Assembly (NCBI RefSeq): GCF_007667425.1
Contig: NZ_VDRC01000001.1
Location: forward strand, 1,704,595-1,768,594
Source: Microbacterium sp. 1.5R
GTDB taxonomy: Bacteria > Actinomycetota > Actinomycetes > Actinomycetales > Microbacteriaceae
Reading direction: 5' to 3'
DNA: 64,000 nt
Shown: piece by piece, positions 24,988 to 33,398 of the stretch
How the letters are laid out: each line of letters opens with the position of its first letter
Position numbering within the stretch: the first letter of the stretch is position 1
The notes under the pieces: generated by a model
Seen by the model: the letters and a program-made list of their open reading frames with translations, nothing else
Told to the model about the DNA's origin: nothing
The model's database searches: none
Translations under genes and position numbers: made by a program

Positions 24988-25749
24988 TCAGAGGCGGTCG
25001 GCGAAGCCCTGGATGAGTTCCGCGGCCGGCTCGGAGTCGCTGATGAGCGTGCCGTGGCCGTGGTCGGGGATGACCCTCAGGTCGGCGCCGGGGATCTCAT
25101 CGATGATCTCGCGGCACCAGCTCATCGGAGCGAGCGGATCGCTCTCCCCCCGCAGCACGAGCACGGGGCAGTCGATGCGGGCGAACGCCTTCTCGGGTTC
25201 GTGCACGATCGTGGCGCGCATCTTGCGGAACAGGTGGGGCCCGCCGCGCAGGTATTCGCGAGCCCCGCGCCAGATCACGAGAGGGCGCTCTCCGACGAGG
25301 TCGGTGAGCAGGTAGCTGGCCTGTGCGGCGATGTTGCGGGCGGCCTTGTTGACGGTGGGACCGGCGAGCACGACGCCCTCGACGAGATCGGGATGCCGGG
25401 CGGCGAGCTCCGCCGCGATCTGACTGCCCATCGAATGGCCGATCACGACGACGGGGCCCTCGCCGACGTGTCGGAGGTAGGCGGCGACGAGGTCGGCGTG
25501 GCGCTCCATGGTGAGCGTGCGGTCGGGTTCCGGCGCCTCGCCGAACCCGGGCAGGTCGAGGGCGATGACGCGCCCGCGCAGACGCTGCACCACGTCGAGG
25601 TAGACGCTGCGACCCATGCCGATGCCGTGCAGCAGCAGGAAGGTCGGACCGGCGTCGCCGAACGTCTCGGCGATGAGCGTCGCGCCGCCGTGCTCGAACT
25701 CGAGCAGCGTGACCGGCGTGCCCTTCGGAGCGAGATAACTGGATACCAC
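24988..25749 (-). CDS. Alpha/beta-fold hydrolase
   Basis: A 253-residue alpha/beta hydrolase. The oxyanion loop is LLLHGIGMG, the nucleophile elbow GHSMGS holds the catalytic serine, the acid is the aspartate in RGESDPLAP, and the base is the histidine in PDHGHG. An alpha-helical lid lies between the serine and aspartate. Such enzymes hydrolyse esters, lactones, epoxides or C-C bonds; the neighbours do not suggest which. It is convergent to the small membrane protein gene with no gap. Confidence 0.82.
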   Translation of the reverse strand: MVSSYLAPKGTPVTLLEFEHGGATLIAETFGDAGPTFLLLHGIGMGRSVYLDVVQRLRGRVIALDLPGFGEAPEPDRTLTMERHADLVAAYLRHVGEGPVVVIGHSMGSQIAAELAARHPDLVEGVVLAGPTVNKAARNIAAQASYLLTDLVGERPLVIWRGAREYLRGGPHLFRKMRATIVHEPEKAFARIDCPVLVLRGESDPLAPMSWCREIIDEIPGADLRVIPDHGHGTLISDSEPAAELIQGFADRL

Positions 25750-25831
25750 TCGTCAACGGTAGTAGAGCCGTCGCTGCTCGGCGAAACCTGATCGCGAACG
25801 GAGGCGTCCGAGGCCCGTGTGAGGATGGAGG

Positions 25832-27175
25832 GTGACTTCGCACGACCCCGGACCCGACTCCGAGACCACGACGGTGCCGGAGGTCGGCCCTGCGGCGAAG
25901 CCCTCTCGCTTTTTCGCGCGGCTCGCGGCCGATCTCGACGACCCGGTGCTTCGCGCCCTGGTCACCGCGACGGCCGTCTCGCGCATCGGCCGCGGCGTGT
26001 TCTTCGCGGTCACAGTGCTCTTCTTCACGCAGATCATCGGGCTCTCCGCAGCCCAGGCGGCGGTCGTGCTCGCGGTGTCGAGCGGCTGCGGGGTGCTGGG
26101 TTCACTCCTCGGCGGCTGGACGGCCGATCGCTGGAGCGCACGCCGACTCGCGTTCGCTTTCGAAGCGCTGGGCGGGCTGCTGCTCGCTGCCTACGCCTTT
26201 GCGGGGGACTTCGTGTCAGCGCTCATCCTCGCCAGCGCGAGCGGCTTCCTCGACTCGACTGGTCACTCCGCGCGGTCGGCGATCATCGCCCGCGGCTTCG
26301 CACCCGAGCGCCGGGTGCACGCACGGGCGGTCCTCCGCACGGTCACCAACCTCTCGATCGCTGCGGGTTCGGGGCTCGGCGCCATCGCTCTCGCGCTGGG
26401 CACCCCCGAGGCCTACCGCATCGTGATCGCGAGCGGCGGTCTGCTCTGCGCGCTCGGATCCCTTCCGCTGCTGCGCCTGACCTCGGCGGTCGATGCGCCC
26501 AACCGCGCGGTCCACGACGTGCGCACCGAGACCGGCTCCATCGACATGGATGCCGCCGCGGCCGCGCGCCGCGACTGGACCCGCCGCTCGCCCTGGCGCG
26601 ACCCTCGCTATCTGCTGCTCACCGTGTTGTCGGCCGTGTTCGGCATGCAGTTCGGGGTGGCGGAGTTCGGCATCCCGCTCTGGATCACCGGCTACACCGA
26701 CGCCCCCGAGGTCGTGGTGTCGGTGCTGCTCATCGTCAACACCGCGCTCGTGGTGCTGTTCCAGGTGCGTGCCTCGCGGGGTACGCACGACGTGCGGGTC
26801 GCTGGCCGGGTGACCATGGTGGCCGGCTGGCTGATGGTCGCCGCCTGCATGATCTACGCCCTCGCTGCCGGGCTGCCCGCGTGGGTCGCGATCGTCGTGC
26901 TCGTCGTCGCGATGGTGGCGCACACATTCGCCGAGATCCTGTCGCAGGCCGGCGCGTGGGGCCTGAGCTTCGAACTCGCCGACCCCGTGCGCGCCGGTGC
27001 CTATCAGGGCGTCTTCGGCATGGGGTTCTCGCTCGGAGCACTCGCCTCGCCGATCATCGTCAACGCGACGGCCATCACCTACGGTCCAGTGGGGTGGGCG
27101 ATGCTCGCCGCGATCTTCCTGGCCGCCGCGGTCGGCATCTGGATCATCGCTCGCCGCGCCGCGGCATCCGCCTGA
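25832..27175 (+). CDS. MFS transporter
   Basis: A twelve-helix major facilitator of 447 residues with a polar N-terminal extension of about 35 residues before the first helix (LVTATAVSRIGRGVFFAVTVLFF). The loop 2-3 motif is GGWTADRWSARR. The arrangement is typical of H+-driven multidrug-type exporters common in actinobacteria. It starts with GTG at 25832, divergent from the alpha/beta hydrolase gene (82 bases apart). Substrate unknown. Confidence 0.8.
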   Translation: MTSHDPGPDSETTTVPEVGPAAKPSRFFARLAADLDDPVLRALVTATAVSRIGRGVFFAVTVLFFTQIIGLSAAQAAVVLAVSSGCGVLGSLLGGWTADRWSARRLAFAFEALGGLLLAAYAFAGDFVSALILASASGFLDSTGHSARSAIIARGFAPERRVHARAVLRTVTNLSIAAGSGLGAIALALGTPEAYRIVIASGGLLCALGSLPLLRLTSAVDAPNRAVHDVRTETGSIDMDAAAAARRDWTRRSPWRDPRYLLLTVLSAVFGMQFGVAEFGIPLWITGYTDAPEVVVSVLLIVNTALVVLFQVRASRGTHDVRVAGRVTMVAGWLMVAACMIYALAAGLPAWVAIVVLVVAMVAHTFAEILSQAGAWGLSFELADPVRAGAYQGVFGMGFSLGALASPIIVNATAITYGPVGWAMLAAIFLAAAVGIWIIARRAAASA

Positions 27176-27217
27176 TCCGCCTGGGCTGCCACCCGCCCGG
27201 CGTCACCGGCGTGCCCC

Positions 27218-29869
27218 TCATCCCGCCGGGCGCAGCACGAGGGTGCGCTGCGTCGCGGCATCCACCGCCTCGGGCGAGAAGGCCCAGGGCCGCTGCACTC
27301 CCGCCGCCCAGTCCTCGGTCTGGTCGGTGTAGTGCTCGTCGAAGGCGTGCCCCGACGCACCGGTGAGGTGTATCCAGGTCGAGGCATCGAAGTCGGACAG
27401 GTCGACGACCATGCGCATCGACGGCACGGTCGTGGTGGCGTACGACTCGCCGAGTCGCCAGCCGGTCGCGTTCACGACCGACGCCCCGCCGCCCACGGCG
27501 TACGGCCCTCGGTTGAACAGCGCCTCGATGGGCGCGATGCCCGACGAGCCGAGGGTGTCGCTGGTGAGCGTGATGGCGTGCAGCGCACCCCAGTTCCACC
27601 CATCCACATCGGTGCCCTGCAGTCTTGACAGCTCGTCGTAGGCCTGCTCGGCCGACAGCGCGAGCATCTCGTCCCTGCCGTCGACGTCGATCGCCGAGTT
27701 CGTCCACAGTGGGTCGGCCGGGTCGTCGAGCAGGTCGCCGACCACGGTGAAGAGGCGGCCCTGACCGTCGGCGGGCAGCGGCTCATCGCGCTCGACGAAG
27801 AGGTTGCGCACGAGGTTCGACCAGAGCACGTTCGCGTAGGCCGCGGCAGCCGAGCCCGCCTCGTTCTGCGCGTCCCAGTCGCGCAGAAGGTCGACGGCAT
27901 CCTCGATGCCCTCGCCGCTCACGTCGACCTCGTCCATCGCGCTCGCGAGCCGCTTGCCGATCCACATCTCGTTGTCCATCTGGATGTCGCGCATGTCCTC
28001 CGGGGTGAGCGGGCCGGCGGCCGCGCGGCGCTCGATGAGGTACGCGATGCGGGCGGCGCGGTAGCCGTAGTCCCAGTCGCGCGAGAGGAAGTACTGATAG
28101 TCGTCGGCGACGATGGCGTTGTTCGCGGTGACGATGTAGCCCGACGCGGGGTTGTAGGCGACCGGCAGTTCTTCGAAGGGGATGAAGCCCGTCCAGTCGT
28201 AGGCGCTGTCCCATCCGGGCTGCGGCATCCACCCGTCGCCCGCCCCGCGGATCGGCAGGCGGCCGGGGGTCTGGTAGCCGATGTTCCCCTCGGTGTCTGC
28301 ATAGATGAGGTTCTGCGCCGGCACGTCGAAGAGCGATGCCGCGGCGCGGAAGCCTTCGAAGTCCTGCGCCGTCGACAGGGCGAAGATCGCGGTCGCCGTG
28401 GTGCCGGGGTCGAGCGCGGTCCACCGCAGGCTGACGGCGTATTCGGCACCCTCTCCCTCGGGGGCGGATGCTGTGGCGCCGCCCGCCGCGAGGCCGGGCC
28501 CCGGGTCCTCGGCGATGGCGGTGAAGTCGTCGACCAGCCCGGAGATGATGGGGCCGTGCCCGGTGGACCGGATGGTCAGCTCGATGTCGTCGCCGCCCGC
28601 GACGCGGATGGTCTCGGTGCGCTCGTCGAGCGGCACGAGCACGCCGTCTCGCCAATACTGGTCGCCCTCGAGGCGCTCGACATACAGGTCGGTGACGTCG
28701 GTGGTGAGGTTGGTGAACCCCCAGGCGACGTGCTGGTTGTGGCCGATCACGATGCCGGGGAGCCCCGAGAACGAGAAACCCCCGACGTCGAACGGGCACT
28801 CCTCCGACACCTCCGCGCACCGCAGCTGCACCTGATACCAGACCGACGGCAGCGAGGCGCCGAGGTGCGGGTCGTTGGCGAGCAGCGGCATCCCGCTCCC
28901 GGTGAGGTCGCCGGAGACGACCCAGGAGTTCGAGCCGATGCCCTCGCCCACATCCCCGACGAGCAGGCTCGCCGCCTCGATCACGTCGGAGGCCGCGGTC
29001 CAGTCGACCGTCGTGATCGCCTGCTGCAGCTCGGGGTCGGCGGGCGAGGGGGAGAAGCCGGCCGGCTCCGCCCCCGTGTCGAGCACGGGCACCGTCGAGA
29101 TGGTCGGCACGATGACCGGGTTCTCGTCGAACGGGTACGGCGGGTACAGCTGATCGAGGGTCGTGTCGAGCTGGGCGGCATCCGCTCCGCCGTCGGCGAG
29201 CCGCGCGCTGAGCAACGCGCGCTCGGTCTCGTCCTCGACGTTGCCGCGGAGGTCCCACGCCATCGCCTTCAGCCATGCCACAGAGTCGGCGGGCTCCCAC
29301 GGCTCGGGGGCATAGTCGGGGTTCTGTATGCCGAGAACGGCATACTCGAGCGAGAGCTCGGAGCCTGAGCGTGCGGCGAGGTAGGCGTTGACGCCCTCGG
29401 CGTACGCCTCGTAGTACCCGAGGGTGACGGCGTCCATCTGCGCGACCTCCTCCTCCGCGACCTTGCGCCAGCCCAGCGTGCGCAGGAAGGCGTCGGTGCC
29501 CGCCTGCGATTCCCCGAACATCTCGGCGACGCGGCCCGCGGTGACGTGGCGGCGGAAGTCCATCTCGAAGAAGCGATCCTGCGCGTGCACGAAGCCCTGC
29601 GCGAAGAAGAGGTCGTGCGAGGAGTCGGCGGTGATGGTCGGCACCCCGCTCGCATCGCGCTGCACGGGCGCCTCGGCCTGAAGCCCGTCGAGGCTCAGTT
29701 CGCCGTCGGTCTGCGGGAAGGAGCGCTGGATGGTCCACGTCACGAAGAACGCCGCGGCCACGGCGATCACCACGATCGCTGCGGCCACGACGAAGGCGAT
29801 CCTGCCCAGCCGCACAGCCCACGAACGGCGCGCAGGCTCCACGGCGGAAGCCCCATCAGTTGTCATCAT
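27218..29869 (-). CDS. Penicillin acylase family (Ntn-hydrolase) protein
   Basis: An 883-residue N-terminal-nucleophile hydrolase precursor that would self-cleave into alpha and beta chains. An N-terminal membrane helix (about residues 25-48) acts as signal or anchor, so the enzyme works outside the membrane. The alpha part has HDLFFAQGFVHAQDRFFEMD. The predicted nucleophile is Ser313 in GIGSNSWVVSG, with cleavage after Gly312, and the beta part holds the NDPHL block. Family members hydrolyse penicillins, acyl-homoserine lactones (quorum quenching) or other amides; the sequence alone does not choose. A minus-strand -10-like TAGGAT (29951-29946) lies about 75 bases upstream. Confidence 0.88.
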   Translation of the reverse strand: MMTTDGASAVEPARRSWAVRLGRIAFVVAAAIVVIAVAAAFFVTWTIQRSFPQTDGELSLDGLQAEAPVQRDASGVPTITADSSHDLFFAQGFVHAQDRFFEMDFRRHVTAGRVAEMFGESQAGTDAFLRTLGWRKVAEEEVAQMDAVTLGYYEAYAEGVNAYLAARSGSELSLEYAVLGIQNPDYAPEPWEPADSVAWLKAMAWDLRGNVEDETERALLSARLADGGADAAQLDTTLDQLYPPYPFDENPVIVPTISTVPVLDTGAEPAGFSPSPADPELQQAITTVDWTAASDVIEAASLLVGDVGEGIGSNSWVVSGDLTGSGMPLLANDPHLGASLPSVWYQVQLRCAEVSEECPFDVGGFSFSGLPGIVIGHNQHVAWGFTNLTTDVTDLYVERLEGDQYWRDGVLVPLDERTETIRVAGGDDIELTIRSTGHGPIISGLVDDFTAIAEDPGPGLAAGGATASAPEGEGAEYAVSLRWTALDPGTTATAIFALSTAQDFEGFRAAASLFDVPAQNLIYADTEGNIGYQTPGRLPIRGAGDGWMPQPGWDSAYDWTGFIPFEELPVAYNPASGYIVTANNAIVADDYQYFLSRDWDYGYRAARIAYLIERRAAAGPLTPEDMRDIQMDNEMWIGKRLASAMDEVDVSGEGIEDAVDLLRDWDAQNEAGSAAAAYANVLWSNLVRNLFVERDEPLPADGQGRLFTVVGDLLDDPADPLWTNSAIDVDGRDEMLALSAEQAYDELSRLQGTDVDGWNWGALHAITLTSDTLGSSGIAPIEALFNRGPYAVGGGASVVNATGWRLGESYATTTVPSMRMVVDLSDFDASTWIHLTGASGHAFDEHYTDQTEDWAAGVQRPWAFSPEAVDAATQRTLVLRPAG

Positions 29870-29966
29870 CGAAAACTCTCTCGGGTGGCTCGACGGGACT
29901 CAGTCCCAGAGAGCCCCAGAGCGCGTCCCACGGACGCATCCTCGAATCCTACCCACAGAGCCGCTT

Positions 29967-30023
29967 TCGAATCGCCTGACTGGCAACTTCACGCCGGTCG
30001 ACGTTGCAAGTCAAGCGACTCGA
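29967..30023. repeat. Imperfect 21-bp inverted repeat downstream of the YhgE gene
   Basis: Arms 29967-29987 and 30003-30023 match at 18 of 21 positions across a 15-base loop, with the inner core GCAAC/GTTGC. It lies between two minus-strand genes, just after the YhgE/Pip gene, and may end that operon, although no T-run follows; it also borders the promoter region of the acylase gene. Confidence 0.45.
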
Positions 30024-30044
30024 ATCGCGGTCTCGCTTCCGGTG

Positions 30045-31880
30045 TCAGCCGATCAGGCTCGGCTGCAGATCGCGCAGCGTCCGGCGATGCGTCATCCGCG
30101 TCACGCCGACCGCCGCCAGCGCGAGCGCCCCGACCAGCCACATGCCGAGCACCGCGAGATCCCATCCGGCCCGCGACAGGTCGCCGCCGTACATGAGCTG
30201 CCGCATCGCGTCGACGACGTATCCGAGGGGGAGCACATGATGCAGGGCCGCCAGTGGCGCAGGCAGCGTCTGCCACGGGAACGTGCCGCCGGCCGTCACG
30301 AGCTGCAGCACCATGAGCACCAAGCCCATGAACTGGCCGACCGAACCGAGCCACACGTTCAGCGCGAGGATGATCGCCGCGAACGTCGCCGACGCCGCGA
30401 TCAAGACCCCGAGCGTGCCGACCGGATTGTCGAACGTGAAGCCGAGGGTGATCGCGAGGATGCCCATGAGTCCGAGCATCTGCACAGCGCCGAGCGTGGC
30501 CGGGGTGAGCCACCCCGCGAGAGTCACCCTGATCGGCGAGTGCAGGGCGGTGACCGCGCGCCGCGAGATCGGCTTGACGATGAGGAACAGCGCGTAGATG
30601 CCGATCCACGCCGACAGGGCGGCGAAGAACGGCGCGAGGCCTGCGCCGTAGTCCTCGGCGGAGGCGACCTTGTCGCTCGACACCTTCACGGGGTCGGCGA
30701 TCGTGTCGGCCTGCTTCTCGCGCAGTTCAGGGGTGGATGCCGGGATGCGCGCGACCCCGTCGGCGAGGCCGTCGCGCAGCTGGGCCGCGCCGTCGGACAG
30801 GGTCGACAGGCCGTCGCGCAGCTGCACGGCGCCGTCGTTCACCGCAGCAGCGCCGGTCGCCGCCGTGCTCGCGCCCTCGGAGAGCTGGGCTGCTCCGGAT
30901 GCCACGGCGGCGGCGCCGTCGGCGAGCTGATCGACCTTGCCGACGGCGGTCTGCACGGTGGAGTTGCCCTGCTGCAGCCGCGTCGCGAGCGGATCGAGGG
31001 TCGAGAGCACCCGGTCGATCTCGTCCTGTGCGAGGCCCTGATCGGCGAGCAGCGTGGCGATGTCGGTGCGCACCTGCGGCAGCGCATCCGTCGCCTGCTG
31101 CACGACGGACCCTGCGCGATCGGCGACATCCGCAAGCTGACGGTTGCCGTCGCTCACCTGCTGAGCTCCTGCCGCGAGGGTGCTCGCGCCCGCAGCGAGC
31201 TGCGCCGTGCCTGACGAGAGCTGCGCGGTGCCGTCGGCGAGTGTGGCGCTGCCGGATGCCGCGGTCGTCGCGCCGTCGGCGAGCTGGCTGGCGCCGTCGA
31301 CCGCTGTCACGAGGTTGTCCCGTACCTCACTGAGTCCGGTGAGCAGTCGCTCCGCCGCTTCGCTGCCGACCATCTCGGCGACCGAGCTGCGGATCTTCTC
31401 GACCGCCTGGGTGCCCATCGATGACGCGAGGTAGTTGTTGGCGTCGTTCGTCTCGAGGTCGATGCGCGCCTGGTGAGGGTCGTCGCCGGCGGCTGAGGTG
31501 AGCGCGGCCGAGAAGTCCGCAGGGATCGTCACGGTGAAGTCGACGGACCCGGTGCGCAGTGCCTCCGCGGCCTCGTCCTCGGTCATCCGCTGCCAGTCGA
31601 AGGCGTTGCCGTCGATGAGGTTGTCGGCGACTTCCTCGCCGTAGTTGACGGTGTCGTCGGTCTGCGCCGTCGCATCCGTGGTCGGTGCGGGAGCGCCCTC
31701 GTCGTCGACGACGAGGGCCACGGGCACCTCGGGGAACTTCGCGTACGGATCCTGGTTCGCCCACAGGTACAGGCCGCCGTAGAGGATTGGCACGCACACG
31801 AGCGCGACGAGCGCGATGATGCCCATCCTGCTCGCAGTGAGCCGCCGCAGTTCGGCGGCGATCATGGCGGGGACCTTCAT
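30045..31880 (-). CDS. YhgE/Pip-domain membrane protein
   Basis: A 611-residue membrane protein of the YhgE/Pip family, related to ABC-2 permeases and to the ESX/T7SS-associated and phage-infection (Pip) proteins. There is one N-terminal helix (MGIIALVALVCVPILYGGLYLW), a long extracytoplasmic region of about 370 residues, and five C-terminal helices. The extracytoplasmic part contains many alanine-rich repeats of the type QLADGATTAASGSATLADG, predicted to be long helical hairpins. It overlaps the ATPase-like gene by four bases. Together with that gene and the TetR gene it forms one operon, so the product is probably the membrane half of an ABC-like unit. Confidence 0.85.
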   Translation of the reverse strand: MKVPAMIAAELRRLTASRMGIIALVALVCVPILYGGLYLWANQDPYAKFPEVPVALVVDDEGAPAPTTDATAQTDDTVNYGEEVADNLIDGNAFDWQRMTEDEAAEALRTGSVDFTVTIPADFSAALTSAAGDDPHQARIDLETNDANNYLASSMGTQAVEKIRSSVAEMVGSEAAERLLTGLSEVRDNLVTAVDGASQLADGATTAASGSATLADGTAQLSSGTAQLAAGASTLAAGAQQVSDGNRQLADVADRAGSVVQQATDALPQVRTDIATLLADQGLAQDEIDRVLSTLDPLATRLQQGNSTVQTAVGKVDQLADGAAAVASGAAQLSEGASTAATGAAAVNDGAVQLRDGLSTLSDGAAQLRDGLADGVARIPASTPELREKQADTIADPVKVSSDKVASAEDYGAGLAPFFAALSAWIGIYALFLIVKPISRRAVTALHSPIRVTLAGWLTPATLGAVQMLGLMGILAITLGFTFDNPVGTLGVLIAASATFAAIILALNVWLGSVGQFMGLVLMVLQLVTAGGTFPWQTLPAPLAALHHVLPLGYVVDAMRQLMYGGDLSRAGWDLAVLGMWLVGALALAAVGVTRMTHRRTLRDLQPSLIG

Positions 31881-32629
31881 CGCGCGTCCTCCTCATCTGC
31901 GGTATCGGATGCCGTGGGCTCGGCGTCGTGTGTGTCGTGGGGCGTTTCGTCTCGGTCGGCTTCGCCGTCGTCCCCCTCGGGATCCGTGCCCAGCGTCAGC
32001 GGCTCGATCGGGCCCGAGGCGTTCACAGCGTCGAACTCGTGCATCCGCTCCAGGGCCACGGCGGCGGAACCGCCGACGATCACGAGCATGGCGTAGCCGC
32101 GGTCGGCGAACTCCATCGCGATGCGCCACCAGCCGTCGGGGCTTCCGCCGTGGCGGTCGGGCGCCACGAGCACGATCGCCTGCGTGCCGTCGCGCAGTAC
32201 CGCGAGTTCGCAGAGGATGCGGACGCGCGCCGCCGGATCGATGTTGCCGATCGGCACGGAGGCGAGCTCGCCGTACCCGAGCTGATTCAGCCAGCGGCGG
32301 GCGTGGAGCGGAGTGGCGCCGACACCCGCGAACATGAGCTCCTCGCCGACGACGCCCGCGAGGGCGATGTCGGGGTGCGGGTCGCTGACGTCGGGGGCGT
32401 CGACGAGCGCGACGGTGCGCCGCAGCATCCGGTTGTCGGTCGCGCCGTCGATCGTGACCCGCCCCGTCTCGGGGCGCATGCGCCCGCTGGCGATGAGGCC
32501 GAGAACGGTCGGGCGCTGCTCCGTCTCGGCGAGGGCGAAGCGCACCGCGCCGGTGTGGAACTCGAGGCTGGTCGTCGGCAGCGCCTGGCCGCTGCGTCCC
32601 TTGCTGACCTCGTGGAGTGCGATCTTCAT
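31877..32629 (-). CDS. Degenerate ABC transporter ATPase-like protein
   Basis: A 250-residue protein with the overall layout of an ABC ATPase but without its catalytic motifs. The strand after the expected Walker A gives VLGLIASGRMRPETGRVTIDG, a clear ABC match, yet the P-loop itself reads ALAETEQRPT with no GKT/GKS. The signature LSGGQ is replaced by NIDPAA, and Walker B reads IVLVAPDRHG without the DE pair. The last 40 residues are acidic and Asp/Glu/Thr-rich. Start and stop overlap the flanking genes by four bases each. It probably serves as a non-hydrolysing partner of the YhgE/Pip protein. Confidence 0.72.
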   Translation of the reverse strand: MKIALHEVSKGRSGQALPTTSLEFHTGAVRFALAETEQRPTVLGLIASGRMRPETGRVTIDGATDNRMLRRTVALVDAPDVSDPHPDIALAGVVGEELMFAGVGATPLHARRWLNQLGYGELASVPIGNIDPAARVRILCELAVLRDGTQAIVLVAPDRHGGSPDGWWRIAMEFADRGYAMLVIVGGSAAVALERMHEFDAVNASGPIEPLTLGTDPEGDDGEADRDETPHDTHDAEPTASDTADEEDAR

Positions 32630-33255
32630 GCGACGGGCTCCTCGCCCTCGATGATGTCGGGGTGTGCGCCGAGCAACTCGTCGGCATCCCGCCACGAGAG
32701 CCCGGCGATGCTGAGCAGCGTCCGGACCGCGAGGTTCGCCGCCCCGGTGCTGGTCGCGTCGGTGCGGGCCACGACTGTGCGAGCCACCTCTTCGATGAGG
32801 CGCGCGAGTGCCGGTGCGGCGATGTCGGTGCGGAAGCTGCCGTCGTCCTGCCCTCGGCGCACGAGCGCGGCGACCGTGCGACGCAGAGGTGCGAGGGCGG
32901 TGGCGGTGTGCTCGACGTGCGCCTCGTCGAGCGCGAGCGCGGCGGCGACCTGCACGTGCGCCGCTTCGCGCCAGAGTCGGGCCGCGAGGCGGGCGAGAGC
33001 GATGCGCGGATCGGCGTCGGCGACGGCGACGGACTCGGCGATGGAGTTGAAGCGCTGTGCGCCGGTGGAGATGAGCTCCCGGATCAGGGCGTCGCGGTCG
33101 TCGAAGTGCCCGTAGAGCGTACGGCGCGAGAGCCCGGCGCTGCGGGCGATGACGTCGATCGACGCGCGGGGGTCGTGAGCGAGCGCGGATCGGGCTGCAT
33201 CGAGGATGCCGGCGCGGTTCTCGACCGAGTCGCGGCGAGGTGCACGGGTGGTCAT
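32626..33255 (-). CDS. TetR/AcrR-family transcriptional regulator
   Basis: A 209-residue TetR-type repressor. The DNA-binding region ASIDVIARSAGLSRRTLYGHFDDRDALIREL is split across residues 40-70 and is textbook TetR; the all-helical ligand domain follows. The ATG at 33255 is chosen because TACTAT (33267-33262) is a -10 box six bases before it, giving a leaderless transcript; a GTG-type extension to 33291 would run through the operator. It is the first gene of the operon with the pseudo-ATPase and YhgE/Pip genes and is likely autoregulated through the palindrome at 33275-33290. Confidence 0.9.
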   Translation of the reverse strand: MTTRAPRRDSVENRAGILDAARSALAHDPRASIDVIARSAGLSRRTLYGHFDDRDALIRELISTGAQRFNSIAESVAVADADPRIALARLAARLWREAAHVQVAAALALDEAHVEHTATALAPLRRTVAALVRRGQDDGSFRTDIAAPALARLIEEVARTVVARTDATSTGAANLAVRTLLSIAGLSWRDADELLGAHPDIIEGEEPVA

Positions 33256-33261
33256 GACTCC

Positions 33262-33291
33262 ATAGTACTTTTCCTGCACATAAGTGTGCAA
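33262..33291 (-). promoter_or_regulatory. Promoter and operator of the TetR operon
   Basis: On the minus strand TTGCAC (33291-33286) and TACTAT (33267-33262) are separated by 18 bases. The perfect inverted repeat TGCACA-TAAG-TGTGCA (33275-33290) sits in the spacer and overlaps the -35 box, the classic layout for repression by TetR. Transcription would start at or next to the ATG at 33255. Confidence 0.75.
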
Positions 33292-33355
33292 GATAACTCA
33301 GGGAACTCCCGGCATCGCGTGACGCGTGGTGCCGTCGGAGACGGGGCGCAGGAGC

Positions 33356-33387
33356 GGAGGGGCGGATGCCGCGGCATCCGCCCCTCC
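33356..33387. terminator. Hairpin after the adhesin gene
   Basis: GGAGGGGCGGATGCC (33356-33370) pairs perfectly with GGCATCCGCCCCTCC (33373-33387) across two bases: a 15-bp stem just past the adhesin stop. The T-tail is weak. It contains the 16-bp palindrome GGATGCCGCGGCATCC that also occurs in mrpC. Confidence 0.65.
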
Positions 33388-33398
33388 CTGTCATCGGG

